Below, piece by piece: positions 1-9,987 of a stretch of 64,000 nt of DNA; within the stretch, counting starts at the first letter, position 1; each line of letters opens with the position of its first letter. The stretch comes from Caulobacter sp. 602-1. GTDB taxonomy: Bacteria; Pseudomonadota; Alphaproteobacteria; Caulobacterales; Caulobacteraceae. The DNA lies in NCBI RefSeq assembly GCF_003931565.1, contig NZ_RRYI01000002.1, positions 861,203 through 925,202 on the forward strand, written 5' to 3'. Below the pieces are notes generated by a model. The model worked only from the letters and a program-made list of their open reading frames with translations, was not told the origin of the DNA and did no database searches. The translations under genes and the position numbers were made by a program.

Positions 1-648
1 TTCGTCGAGCGCTGCATCGAGGCCCTGCTGTTCGCGGCGGCCGAGCCGCTCAGCGATATCGACCTGGCCAAGCGCCTGCCGGAGGGCGCGGACATCGCCG
101 CCGGCCTCGCGGGCCTGCGGACGCGTTACGAGGGCCGGGGAATCGAACTGGTCTGCGTGGCCGATCGCTGGCGTTTCCAGACGGCGACCGACCTGTCGTT
201 CCTGATGACCGAAGAACGCGAGGAGCCGCGCCGCCTGTCCAAGGCCGCCCAGGAGACCCTGGCGATCGTCGCCTATCACCAGCCCGTCACCCGGGCCGAG
301 ATCGAGGCCGTGCGCGGGGTGCAGGCCAGCCGGGGCACGCTGGACGTCCTGCTGGAGCTGGGCTTGATCCGCATGCGTGGTCGCCGGCGCACGCCGGGCC
401 GGCCGGTGACCTTCGGGACGACGGACGCCTTCCTGGAGCACTACGGCCTGGCCGCGCTGTCGGACCTGCCGGGCATCGCCGAGATGAAGGCCGCGGGCCT
501 GCTGGAAATGAACCTGCCGCCAGGCTTCACCGTGCCCGACCCGCTAGGCCTGCGCGTCGATGACGAGGACCCGCTAGATCTGGACGACGGCGAACAGCCG
601 GAATTCGCTCAGGACTTCCTGGGCGAGCCGGAGAAGGCGGATCGCTAG
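1..648 (+). CDS. scpB: Segregation and condensation protein B, 5' end missing
   Basis: Frame 1 is open from the first base, so the start lies outside the window; about 215 residues remain. ScpB is the winged-helix kleisin-associated subunit that works with ScpA and SMC in chromosome compaction and segregation. The visible protein has the family features: an early ALLFAAAEPLS segment, then the tandem winged-helix region with SKAAQETLAIVAYHQPVTRAEIE and the RGR.RTPGRPVTF.TT wing. The acidic tail (DDEDPLDLDDGE) is poorly conserved. In related genomes scpA sits just upstream and tatABC downstream, as here. Its stop overlaps by three bases the stop of the convergent small gene that follows. Confidence 0.93.
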   Translation, partial: FVERCIEALLFAAAEPLSDIDLAKRLPEGADIAAGLAGLRTRYEGRGIELVCVADRWRFQTATDLSFLMTEEREEPRRLSKAAQETLAIVAYHQPVTRAEIEAVRGVQASRGTLDVLLELGLIRMRGRRRTPGRPVTFGTTDAFLEHYGLAALSDLPGIAEMKAAGLLEMNLPPGFTVPDPLGLRVDDEDPLDLDDGEQPEFAQDFLGEPEKADR

Positions 649-956
649 GCGAGGACGTCGGCGATCTGGCCGGTCTTGTCCTTCTTGTCCGGATCGTTCT
701 GGACCTGCTGCTTGATCATGTCCTTGAGCTTTTGCTCGACCTTGGCCCGATCCTCGGGGCTCATCGCCTTGAGCTGCTCCTCGGTGACGCCCAGCTTTGC
801 CAGCATCGCGGCCCGCATCTTCTGGGCCGGGGTCATCGCCTGGTACTTCAGGAACTCGTCCTTGGCGGACGTTTCGCCGATGGATGACGAATTGCTGGCG
901 GACATGCCGCCGTAGGCCCCGGCATAGGCCGATGAGCCGATGGACGAAATGGACAT
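645..956 (-). CDS. Small hypothetical protein, 103 aa
   Basis: Not recognised. The chosen start (ATG at 954-956) has a GGGAG ribosome binding site seven bases upstream; an earlier in-frame start would lack one. The N-terminus is rich in Ser, Gly and Ala and has no signal peptide. The rest is Lys/Glu/Met-rich and predicted helical, with phrases such as MTPAQKMRAAMLAKLGVTEEQLKAMSPEDR that resemble short helical hairpins. It is convergent with scpB and shares three bases with it. Third positions are GC-rich, which supports coding. It could be a small cytosolic or exported helical protein; no function is inferred. Confidence 0.7.
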   Translation of the reverse strand: MSISSIGSSAYAGAYGGMSASNSSSIGETSAKDEFLKYQAMTPAQKMRAAMLAKLGVTEEQLKAMSPEDRAKVEQKLKDMIKQQVQNDPDKKDKTGQIADVLA

Positions 957-1237
957 GAAAACGCTCCCGAACCCCAGGGTGCGACACTTTGTGCAAGGCA
1001 AGGGCCACGGGCGGGAAGCTAGGCTTTACAGATCCTTAGCGGACAAGGGGGCGCTGAAGGCGTGGCCGGTCGGTCAACTCCGCCGAGCAGAACTTGCCCA
1101 GAGGACGCGCCGAGCTCCGCGACCTCGCGTCTCTCGGGTGAACGATGGTCGCCGGCCCCGCGAGCGCCTATATTCTTCGGCATGTTGTAACTACGCTTCG
1201 CAGCGGCTATCTGGCGCTGTCGCAAGGAGTCTCGATT

Positions 1238-1462
1238 ATGGGAAGTCTCGGTCCGATCCACTGGATCATCGTCGCCGTCGTGGTGCTGCTGCTGTTCGGC
1301 GGCCGCGGCAAGCTGTCGGGCATCATGGGCGACGCAGCCAAGGGCATTCGCGCGTTCAAGGACGGCCTGAAGGACGACACCAGCAGCGAAGTCGCCGACA
1401 ACAAGTCCAAGGGCGCCCTGCCGCGTACCGAGCAGGAAGCCGAAGAGCTTCGCAAGTCGTAA
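1238..1462 (+). CDS. tatA: Sec-independent translocase subunit TatA
   Basis: A 74-residue TatA. It has one N-terminal membrane helix (about residues 7-20, [14 protein letters not shown]), the Gly/Arg hinge (GGRGKL) and an amphipathic helix containing the conserved F.GLKDD region, then a short charged tail. TatA multimerises to form the pore-like element that passes folded, twin-arginine-signalled proteins across the inner membrane. ATG 1238 is chosen because AAGGAG lies eight bases upstream and the membrane helix must be near the N-terminus. It is first of tatABC; an 85-base gap with a hairpin precedes tatB. Confidence 0.95.
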   Translation: MGSLGPIHWIIVAVVVLLLFGGRGKLSGIMGDAAKGIRAFKDGLKDDTSSEVADNKSKGALPRTEQEAEELRKS

Positions 1463-1508
1463 GGCCTTGAAGCGCGGGGAGGGTTCTTCGCGCGCATCTG
1501 TTCAACCC

Positions 1509-1532
1509 CGCGGGGAGCTTACGGGCTCCGCG
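1509..1532 (+). promoter_or_regulatory. Hairpin between tatA and tatB
   Basis: GGAGC (1514-1518) pairs with GCTCC (1525-1529) across a six-base loop. The stem continues as CGC/GCG after a two-base bulge, and TTCT follows. It may be a partial terminator or an mRNA 3'-end stabiliser for tatA. TatA is generally needed in excess over TatB and TatC, so attenuation here would make sense, but this is inference. Confidence 0.4.
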
Positions 1533-1547
1533 TTCTAAGGCGCGTCC

Positions 1548-2138
1548 ATGCTTCCTGATATCGGCGGCACAGAACTCCTTGTCATCGCCGCCGTCGCTTT
1601 GATCGTGGTTGGTCCCAAGGATTTGCCCGCTTTGCTGCGCAAGCTGGGCCAGTTCGTGGGCCGGATGCGGGGCATGGCGTCGGAATTCCGCGCCAGCTTC
1701 GACGAGATGGCGCGCCAGTCCGAACTGGACGAGCTGCGCCGCGAAGTGCAGGCCATGCGCTCGGGTCAGTTCACCAATTCGACGCCGGCCGCGGATCCGC
1801 ATGTCGACCAGGTGTTCGCCGACATCGACGCCTCGCTGTCCAGCGGCGCGACCCAGATGCACCCCTATGCCGGAGCCGAAATCCACAATCCGGCCCTGAG
1901 CACGGACAATTCGGTTCCGGAGCCGGCCGCTCAGATCGTCGAGAAGCCCAAGCGCGCGCCGCGCAAGAAGGTCGTCGCGGTCGCCGAGCAGGCTCCGGTC
2001 GAAACCGCGAAAGCTCCGCGCAAGCGCGCCGCCGCGCCCAAGAAGGACATTACGGTCGAGGCCCCCAAGGCCGTCCGCACGCCGCGTAAGCGCGCGGCCA
2101 AGGCCGGCGGCTCCACCGCTTCGGACATCGTCTCGTGA
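1548..2138 (+). CDS. tatB: Sec-independent translocase subunit TatB
   Basis: 196 residues. It opens with the TatB signature (MLPDIGGTELLVIAAVALIVVGPKDLP): a single membrane helix followed by the conserved GPKDLP turn and a long amphipathic helix (LLRKLGQFVGRMRGMASEFR). TatB pairs with TatC to form the receptor for twin-arginine signal peptides. The C-terminal half is a disordered Lys/Arg/Pro/Ala-rich tail with repeated KAPRKRAA-like segments, common in alphaproteobacterial TatB and not conserved in sequence. Its stop overlaps the GTG start of tatC (GTGA), which implies translational coupling. Confidence 0.93.
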   Translation: MLPDIGGTELLVIAAVALIVVGPKDLPALLRKLGQFVGRMRGMASEFRASFDEMARQSELDELRREVQAMRSGQFTNSTPAADPHVDQVFADIDASLSSGATQMHPYAGAEIHNPALSTDNSVPEPAAQIVEKPKRAPRKKVVAVAEQAPVETAKAPRKRAAAPKKDITVEAPKAVRTPRKRAAKAGGSTASDIVS

Positions 2139-3043
2139 ACGACAAGGCCATCGGATACGAACCCGAGGACGAGATCGAGTCCTCGCGCGCGCCGCTTCTG
2201 GATCACCTGATCGAGCTGCGCACCCGCCTGATCATCTGCGTCGGCGCGATCGCCGTCGCCTTCGGCGTCTGCTTCGCCTTCGTGAAGCCGATCTTTCTGT
2301 TCCTCGTGCGCCCCTTCACTGTGGCTGAGGGCCTGAAGGCGGTGCAGGACGCGGGCGGCCATCATGGCTCGTTCGACCTGATCCTGGCCCTGGTCGGCAT
2401 CAAGCACGTGCCGCCCACCGCCCTGAAGGACATCACCCTGCAGGCCACCGCGCCGCTGGAGCAGTTCTTCACCAACATCAAGCTGTCGGCGTTCGCGGCC
2501 ATCGTGGTGGCCTTCCCGATCATCGCCTGGCAGCTCTACCGCTTCGTCGCGCCCGGTCTCTACAAGAAGGAGCGCAACGCGTTCCTGCCGTTCCTGATCG
2601 CCTCGCCGGTGCTGTTCCTGATGGGCTCGGCGCTGGTCTATTACGTGATGCTGCCGTTCGTGCTGTGGTTCTCGCTGAGCCAGCAGATCGTCGGCGATGG
2701 CGTGAAGGTCGTCCTGCAGACGCGGGTCTCGGAATACCTGACCTTGGTGACGACCTTGCTCTTGGCCTTCGGCCTCAGCTTCCAGCTTCCCGTGGTCCTG
2801 TCTCTGGGCGGCCTGGCGGGTCTGGTCACGTCGGATATGCTGCGGACCGGCCGTCGCTACGCCATCGTCGCCGTCTTCGTGGTGGCCGCCATCGTCACCC
2901 CGCCGGACCCGATCAGCCAGATCACCCTCGCGGTGCCGCTGTGCCTGCTTTACGAGATTTCGATCTGGTGCGTCTGGCTGATCGAGCGTCGCCGCAAGCG
3001 GGAAGACGACGAGGAAGCCGGCAAGGACATCGTCACCGTCTGA
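2135..3043 (+). CDS. tatC: Sec-independent translocase subunit TatC
   Basis: 302 residues with six predicted membrane segments, as usual for TatC. The N-terminal cytosolic signature for signal-peptide binding is visible (PLLDHLIELRTRLI, the conserved HL.ELR.R). The FPII.WQLYRFVAPGLYKKER segment and the C-terminal region (VAAIVTPPDPISQ) are also family hallmarks. TatC is the core receptor of the Tat translocase. The start is GTG within the tatB stop. The C-terminal cytosolic tail is charged (ERRRKREDDEE). A strong hairpin 13 bases after the stop should end tatABC transcription. Confidence 0.96.
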   Translation: MNDKAIGYEPEDEIESSRAPLLDHLIELRTRLIICVGAIAVAFGVCFAFVKPIFLFLVRPFTVAEGLKAVQDAGGHHGSFDLILALVGIKHVPPTALKDITLQATAPLEQFFTNIKLSAFAAIVVAFPIIAWQLYRFVAPGLYKKERNAFLPFLIASPVLFLMGSALVYYVMLPFVLWFSLSQQIVGDGVKVVLQTRVSEYLTLVTTLLLAFGLSFQLPVVLSLGGLAGLVTSDMLRTGRRYAIVAVFVVAAIVTPPDPISQITLAVPLCLLYEISIWCVWLIERRRKREDDEEAGKDIVTV

Positions 3044-3055
3044 GCCAATGGAAAA

Positions 3056-3082
3056 GGGCTCCGCGATCGAGTCGCGGAGCCC
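3056..3082. terminator. Bidirectional intrinsic terminator between tatC and the UrcA-like gene
   Basis: A perfect 11-bp stem, GGGCTCCGCGA (3056-3066) with TCGCGGAGCCC (3072-3082), and a five-base loop. AAAA precedes it on the plus strand, so minus-strand transcripts end in a U-run. It serves the two converging transcripts. Confidence 0.85.
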
Positions 3083-3111
3083 TCCGGTTCCACTTGGAAA
3101 GGCGAGGGAAA

Positions 3112-3567
3112 CTAGGCCGCGGCGCCGATGCGCGCCTGCAGCTGGGCCTTGGCGGCGCGCACCGTCTCGGCGACGCACGACGAGTAGTTCACGACGCTGA
3201 CGTTCGGGCGCTGGGCCTTGCAAACCGTCTGGGCGGCCGTGCGGATCTCGGCGCGGATCTGGTTCTGGGTCTTGCCCTTCAGCGAGATGCGGACGACCGA
3301 GACGGTCTCGACGGCGGCCGGCTTGCCGATGTCGCGCGCGCGCATGATCGAGGCCAGCTGGCGATGAGCGTTCATCAGGGCGTTGTCGACGCAGGTCGCG
3401 TCGCCGGCGCCGCAGACCGAAGCGGCGGCGGCCTTGATCTCGTTTTCGATCTGGACCGAGTTCTTGCCCGTCAGCGACACGCGGACTTCGTTGGCGGTCT
3501 TGGCGCCGGCCGGAACGGCCACAGCGGCGGCGATGGCGAGGGCGGCGAAAGCGGCGAACGACTTCAT
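3112..3567 (-). CDS. Secreted UrcA-like protein with internal duplication
   Basis: 151 residues with a clear signal peptide (residues 1-22, ending VAVPAGA). The mature part contains two copies of one unit: residues 28-71 (VRVSLTGKN..QIENEIKAAAASVCG...C) and 92-143 (VRISLKGKTQNQIRAEIRTAAQTVC...C). Each has a beta-strand lead, an amphipathic helix and two cysteines (C52/C59 and C116/C131) that could form a disulfide in the periplasm. The pattern matches the UrcA family of small periplasmic proteins of unknown function, which normally have a single copy. Family assignment is by motif only. It is convergent with tatC and divergent from serS. Confidence 0.7.
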   Translation of the reverse strand: MKSFAAFAALAIAAAVAVPAGAKTANEVRVSLTGKNSVQIENEIKAAAASVCGAGDATCVDNALMNAHRQLASIMRARDIGKPAAVETVSVVRISLKGKTQNQIRAEIRTAAQTVCKAQRPNVSVVNYSSCVAETVRAAKAQLQARIGAAA

Positions 3568-3936
3568 GATTTCAAATTCCTTGGAATGATCGGGCGGCCG
3601 GGGAGGGCCGAAAAAGGACGCGTACTGAAGTTGGCGCGGCTTTTCGGCGATCGGGATTAAGCCGGCGTGTGAAAGCGCGGCTAATTTCCGTTAACATTTG
3701 GATTGTTCGTGCCGCTATCTGGCGGAAGCGGGTGAATCTCTTTTTCGCGCCCTGCGTCATCCGGTCGCATATTTTAAATTTCGACGGTTCTGAGCAACGT
3801 GACGGTGTTTTGGCCCCCGGCCGCCGAGATCACGAAGCCGTGGGGAGGGCGCGCCCCCGTCCGGAAAGCTTGGCGCCCCCGCCGACGCGCCTTAGAGAGG
3901 GCGTTTCTCCACCGCCTATCCCTGAGCTTGCGTTAG
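3568..3936. other. Divergent intergenic region between the UrcA-like gene and serS
   Basis: 369 bases with no credible gene. It must hold both promoters. An AT-rich island (about 3685-3785, with CTAATTTCCGTTAAC and ATATTTTAAATTTC) stands out from the GC-rich surroundings and is the likeliest promoter area. No tRNA or strong hairpin was seen. Confidence 0.5.
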
Positions 3937-6019
<2,083 letters not shown>

Positions 6020-6023
<4 letters not shown>

Positions 6024-6688
6024 GCGGAGGGACGTCCAAGGCCGCAGAGAACGCCAAGGCCGACCTGCCGCGCCTGATGCAAGCCCTGCGCGACCAGGGG
6101 GTCACCGATCCGCAGGTGCTGAAGGCCATCGAGACCACGCCGCGCGACCTGTTCACGCCGGACCTGTTCAAGGACCGCTCGTGGGAGGATTCGGCCCTTC
6201 CGATCGCCTGCGGCCAGACGATCAGCCAGCCCTATATCGTCGGTCTGATGACCCAGGCCCTGACGATCGAGCCGCGCTGCCGGGTGCTGGAGATCGGCAC
6301 GGGCTCAGGCTACCAGACCACGATCCTCAGCAAGGTCTCGCGCCTCGTCTATACGATCGAGCGCTACCGGACCCTGATGAAGGAGGCCGAGGGCCGCTTT
6401 CAAAAGCTGGGCCTGACTAATGTCATCACCAAGTTCGGCGATGGCGGCGAGGGTTGGGCCGAACAGGCGCCATTCGACCGCATTATGGTCACGGCCGCAG
6501 CCGAAGATGATCCGAAACGGCTGCTTTCGCAGCTGAAGCCCAACGGCGTGCTGGTCGCGCCGGTGGGGAAGGGGCCAGTTCAAAGCCTTCGCCGCTATGC
6601 CGGCGACGGCAAGGGGGGCTTCCGGGTCGAGATTCTCTGCGACGTGCGCTTCGTGCCCCTGCTGGCCGGCGTCGCGAAGGATCAGTGA
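6020..6688 (+). CDS. pcm: Protein-L-isoaspartate O-methyltransferase
   Basis: 222 residues. It repairs isoaspartyl damage in proteins by S-adenosylmethionine-dependent methylation. The PCMT signature is complete: PRDLFTP, then the [23 protein letters not shown] substrate segment, SAM-binding motif [16 protein letters not shown], and [13 protein letters not shown]. Its ATG overlaps the surE TGA. Co-translation with SurE is typical of Proteobacteria. The gene ends 94 bases before dipM, with a new ribosome binding site there, so dipM may be partly independent. Confidence 0.96.
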
Positions 6689-6782
6689 AGGTTGGGGGAC
6701 GCGGCGTTTCGCGGCCTCTGGTGTTAAAGGTTGGTTTACCCTGGCGGAGCCCTTTGGTGGCGACGGCGGGAAAGGAGAGGCT

Positions 6783-8690
6783 ATGAGGCAGTTGTGGACG
6801 CGCGCGGCGGTGATCGCCCTGACGGCTGGAACGCTCGGCGCCCATGCGGAGGACGCGCGCGCCGCGGGCCAGCGCTTCACGCCGAACTTCCCGATCACCC
6901 AGCCCCCCGCCGCCCAGCCGGTTCCGCAATCCACGGCGCCGGCGTCGGAGGCCGTCTCGACCGCGCCCAACGAGGCCGAGACCCTGTCGCGTCCGACGCC
7001 GATCTCGACCTCGGCCGCGCCGTCGGTCACCCAGTCCGAGCTGCCGCCGCCCGCCCGCGCCACGACCTCGGCGCCCGCGCCGCAGCTGCGCGCCGCCCCG
7101 CCCAGGACCGTGGTCACCACCACCGTCACCGGTCCCGTGGTCAATGTTCCCGGCAAGCCGCAAGTGCGTGTCGTCGAATCCGGTGACGCGCTGGACGCCA
7201 TCGCCCGCGGCTTCGGCGCGACCCGCGCCGAGCTGGTCGAGCTGAACGATCTGAAGCCTCCGTATCGCCTGAAGCTGGGTCAGAAGATCAAGGGCCCGGC
7301 CAAGGACGACCAGAAGGCCTATGTGGTCCAGACCGGCGACACGATGTTCGCCATCGCCAAGCGCTTCAACGTCACCGCCGCCGCCTTGGCCGACGAGAAC
7401 GACCTGAAGGCCGGCTCGGCGATCAAGAAGGGTCAGAAGCTGATCCTGCCGGACGGCTACAAGGACAAGGGGCCGATCAAGACGACGACCGTGCTGGCCG
7501 GCGCGCCCGCCTCGCAGCCCAGCTCCGCCGAGGCCGAGCCGACCCCGAGCCGTCCGGCGACCACGACCCCGTCGCGCCCGACGCCCGGATCGCTGCATCC
7601 GGCCAATCAACTGACGCCGACGGAACCGGGCGATCTGGGCCCCGTCAGCACGACGACGCTCAGCGTCACCGGTTCGGTCACGACCGTCGCGGGGCCGCGC
7701 CAGATCCACACCGTCAAGTCGGGCGACACGCTCACGGCCATCGCCCGCAAGTTCGGCGTCAGCGTCAGCGACCTGGCGGACGACAACAAGCTGAAGACCG
7801 ACACGCCGCTGAAGCTAGGCGCCAAGATCAAGGGGCCGGCGACCACTCAGAAGGCCTATGTCGCGGTGAGCGGCGATACGCTGGCCGGTATCGCCAAGCG
7901 CTTCAATGTCAGCGTCAAGGAACTGGCCGCGGAGAACAACCTGCGGGCCACGGCCTCGGTGAAGAAGGGCCAGAAGGTCCTGCTGCCCGACGGCTACAAG
8001 GACAAGGGCCCGATCCGGACCACCACCACCACCGTGGCGAAGCGTCCCGAGCCGACACGAGCGCCTTCGCCGTCGACGCCCTCGAACACCTACGCCCGCG
8101 TCGACAGCTCGGCGCCCACGGCCCCCACGCCGTCGACGCCATCCAGCCCGCAGCCCTACCAGCCCAGCGGCAACAGTTATTCGCGTCCCAGCGCGCCGAT
8201 CGCCGCCCAGCCGGTCACTCCGCCGCCGTCGTCGGCGCGGCCGATCATCGAAAGCAGCGCCGCCCCGACTGAGGCCGAGATCATCGCCTCGGGCAAGGGC
8301 AAGTTCGCCTGGCCGGTCCGCGGCGAGATCATCTCGACCTTCGGCGTCAAGGGCACGGGCCAGCGTAATGACGGCCTGGACATCCGCGCCGCGCAAGGCA
8401 CGCCGGTGCTGTCCGCCGCCGACGGCGAAGTGGCCTATGCCGGCAACCAGGTCCCGACCTTCGGCAATCTGGTGCTGGTCAAGCACGCCGACGGCTGGGT
8501 CACGGCCTACGCTCACCTGTCCAGCATCAACGTCAAGATGCGCCAGGCCGTGCGCCAGGGCGAGCAATTGGGCGCGGTCGGCGCCACCGGCGGGACCAAC
8601 GAGTCCAAGCTGCACTTCGAGATGCGCTATGCGCCGACGGTCAAGGACAAGGCCAAGCCGGTCGACCCGGCCCTGGTGCTGCCGCGCTGA
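6783..8690 (+). CDS. dipM: DipM-like LysM/degenerate M23 division regulator
   Basis: 635 residues. Signal peptide 1-22 is followed by a long Pro/Ala/Thr-rich linker, four LysM domains in two pairs (about 127-171 and 178-224, then 307-352 and 357-403), another Pro/Ser linker, and a C-terminal M23/LytM domain (about 508-635). Each LysM pair ends in the same PDGYKDKGPI phrase, so the pair was duplicated. In the M23 domain the zinc-binding HxxxD has Asn at 529 (NDGLD) and the HxH motif reads KLH (609-611); H578 is kept. It is therefore probably not a peptidase but an activator of amidases and other hydrolases, as known for Caulobacter DipM. ATG 6783 has AGGAGAGG upstream. Position after pcm matches nlpD. 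Confidence 0.88.
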   Translation: MRQLWTRAAVIALTAGTLGAHAEDARAAGQRFTPNFPITQPPAAQPVPQSTAPASEAVSTAPNEAETLSRPTPISTSAAPSVTQSELPPPARATTSAPAPQLRAAPPRTVVTTTVTGPVVNVPGKPQVRVVESGDALDAIARGFGATRAELVELNDLKPPYRLKLGQKIKGPAKDDQKAYVVQTGDTMFAIAKRFNVTAAALADENDLKAGSAIKKGQKLILPDGYKDKGPIKTTTVLAGAPASQPSSAEAEPTPSRPATTTPSRPTPGSLHPANQLTPTEPGDLGPVSTTTLSVTGSVTTVAGPRQIHTVKSGDTLTAIARKFGVSVSDLADDNKLKTDTPLKLGAKIKGPATTQKAYVAVSGDTLAGIAKRFNVSVKELAAENNLRATASVKKGQKVLLPDGYKDKGPIRTTTTTVAKRPEPTRAPSPSTPSNTYARVDSSAPTAPTPSTPSSPQPYQPSGNSYSRPSAPIAAQPVTPPPSSARPIIESSAAPTEAEIIASGKGKFAWPVRGEIISTFGVKGTGQRNDGLDIRAAQGTPVLSAADGEVAYAGNQVPTFGNLVLVKHADGWVTAYAHLSSINVKMRQAVRQGEQLGAVGATGGTNESKLHFEMRYAPTVKDKAKPVDPALVLPR

Positions 8691-8716
8691 GGCGACGCCA
8701 TCCCTGAAACCGGCGA

Positions 8717-8742
8717 CGGCCCGCTTCGAAAGAGGCGGGCCG
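8717..8742. terminator. Intrinsic terminator after dipM
   Basis: CGGCCCGCTTC (8717-8727) pairs with GAGGCGGGCCG (8732-8742) around a GAAA tetraloop, with one G-T pair, and TTCTGCCGTT follows. It lies between convergent dipM and the AraC gene and can serve both. Confidence 0.75.
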
Positions 8743-8756
8743 TTCTGCCGTTCGCC

Positions 8757-9506
8757 TCAGACCAAACCGCGCGGCGCGAAGCGGCTGGGCGAGACGCCGA
8801 ACTGGCGAGAGAAGGCCTCGCTGAATGCGGCCGGGCTCTGATAGCCGCAGTCCAGAGCGGTCTCGGTCACGCCGGCGCCGGCGCAGAGACGTTCCACAGC
8901 GTGAACCAGCCGCGCCTTCTGCCGCCAGGCCTCGAGGGTCAGGCCCGTCTCGCGTGGAAACAGGCGCTGCAAGGTGCGAAGGCTGGCGCCGGACTCTCGC
9001 GCGATCTGGGACAGTCCGCGCGCGTCGGCTGGATGGTCGCGCCATGTCTCCGCCAGCCGCAGGGCGCGCGGATCGCGAGGCAGGGGCAGGGCCAGATCTT
9101 CCGGGCGGGCCTGGAGGATGAGGTCGATCAGCAGACCGGCCAGACGGTCGTGGTGGGGCTTGTCCGGGTTCAGCATACCGACCGTCAGCACATGCAGGAT
9201 CAGCTCGCGCAGCAGCGGCGCCACGGCGATGACGCAAGGCTCGACCGGCAGCGGGGCGGCGCGCGGGCGGTCGATATAGAGCGTGCGCATGGCGACTTCG
9301 CCCCGCGCGGCGATGGCGTGGCGCACGCCCGCCGGAACCCAGATCGCCCGCGTCGGCGGGATCGTCCACGTGGCGTCGTCGGTGACCACCCGCATCACGC
9401 CTGAGGCGGCGAAGACCAACTGACCCCACCCGTGGCGGTGGGCCGGCAGCAGCGTCCCCGCGTGAAGGCCCGCCGCATAGGTGCGGACGTCGAAGCCGTC
9501 GCTCAC
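8757..9506 (-). CDS. AraC-family transcriptional regulator
   Basis: 249 residues. The N-terminal cupin-type sensing domain (about 1-90) includes PAHRHGWGQLVFAASG and WVPAGVRHAI. The C-terminal AraC double helix-turn-helix (about 145-245) includes GLSQIARESGASLRTLQRLFPRETG and ALDCGYQSPAAFSEAFSRQFGVSPSRF, the family signature. The ligand is unknown; the His-containing cupin is typical of the AraC/cupin group without a separate effector domain. GTG 9506 follows directly on the stop of the VOC gene, so the two are probably co-transcribed and this gene translated by coupling. Confidence 0.9.
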   Translation of the reverse strand: MSDGFDVRTYAAGLHAGTLLPAHRHGWGQLVFAASGVMRVVTDDATWTIPPTRAIWVPAGVRHAIAARGEVAMRTLYIDRPRAAPLPVEPCVIAVAPLLRELILHVLTVGMLNPDKPHHDRLAGLLIDLILQARPEDLALPLPRDPRALRLAETWRDHPADARGLSQIARESGASLRTLQRLFPRETGLTLEAWRQKARLVHAVERLCAGAGVTETALDCGYQSPAAFSEAFSRQFGVSPSRFAPRGLV

Positions 9507-9893
9507 CTATGCCGTCTCGGGAAAGACGCCCGGGTCATACTGCATGGCGCCGACCAGGTTGCCTTCGGTGTCTTCGAAATAGATCAGCTCGCCGACGCCC
9601 TCGATGCGGTAGGGCGGCATGACGATCTTGCCGCCGCCGGCCTCGATGGCGGCGATGGTCGCCTTCAGGTCCGCGACCCCGAAGCTGGCCTCGAAGCCGG
9701 CCATGCGCACGCCCGCAACCAGCTCGCGGCGACCCTGCAAGGCGCCGAGCAGGCCCTGGCCGGCGTTCTTGACCTGGTAGAAGTCCGGCGGACCCCACGG
9801 GTCGAACCGCCAGCCAAAGACGCTCTCGTAGAAGGCCTTGGCGCGGCTGGTGTCGTCGGCATTGATGGCGAAGTGTCTGAAGGTCGCGGGCAT
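9507..9893 (-). CDS. VOC (glyoxalase/bleomycin-resistance fold) family protein
   Basis: 128 residues. The N-terminus (MPATFRHFAINADDTSRAKAFYESVFGW) and C-terminus (GELIYFEDTEGNLVGAMQYD) are the two halves of the vicinal-oxygen-chelate fold, with metal-ligand positions His7 and a Glu near the end. Such proteins act as lyases, dioxygenases or resistance proteins; the substrate cannot be read. ATG 9891-9893 has AGGAG nine bases upstream and fits the fold better than a start 25 codons earlier. It is adjacent to the AraC regulator on the same strand. Confidence 0.85.
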   Translation of the reverse strand: MPATFRHFAINADDTSRAKAFYESVFGWRFDPWGPPDFYQVKNAGQGLLGALQGRRELVAGVRMAGFEASFGVADLKATIAAIEAGGGKIVMPPYRIEGVGELIYFEDTEGNLVGAMQYDPGVFPETA

Positions 9894-9987
9894 GGCGCTC
9901 TCCTGGATGGGAGGCTCAGCTAAGCGCGGATCGGCGTGGCGCGCTTGCGATAAAGCGCCAAAGATCACCGATTACGCGCCATCCGGC

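Noticed and set aside
3685..3785. A CtrA box (TTAA-N7-TTAA) upstream of serS.
   Set aside because: CTAA-N6-TTAAC is present, but spacing and first half-site differ from the consensus.
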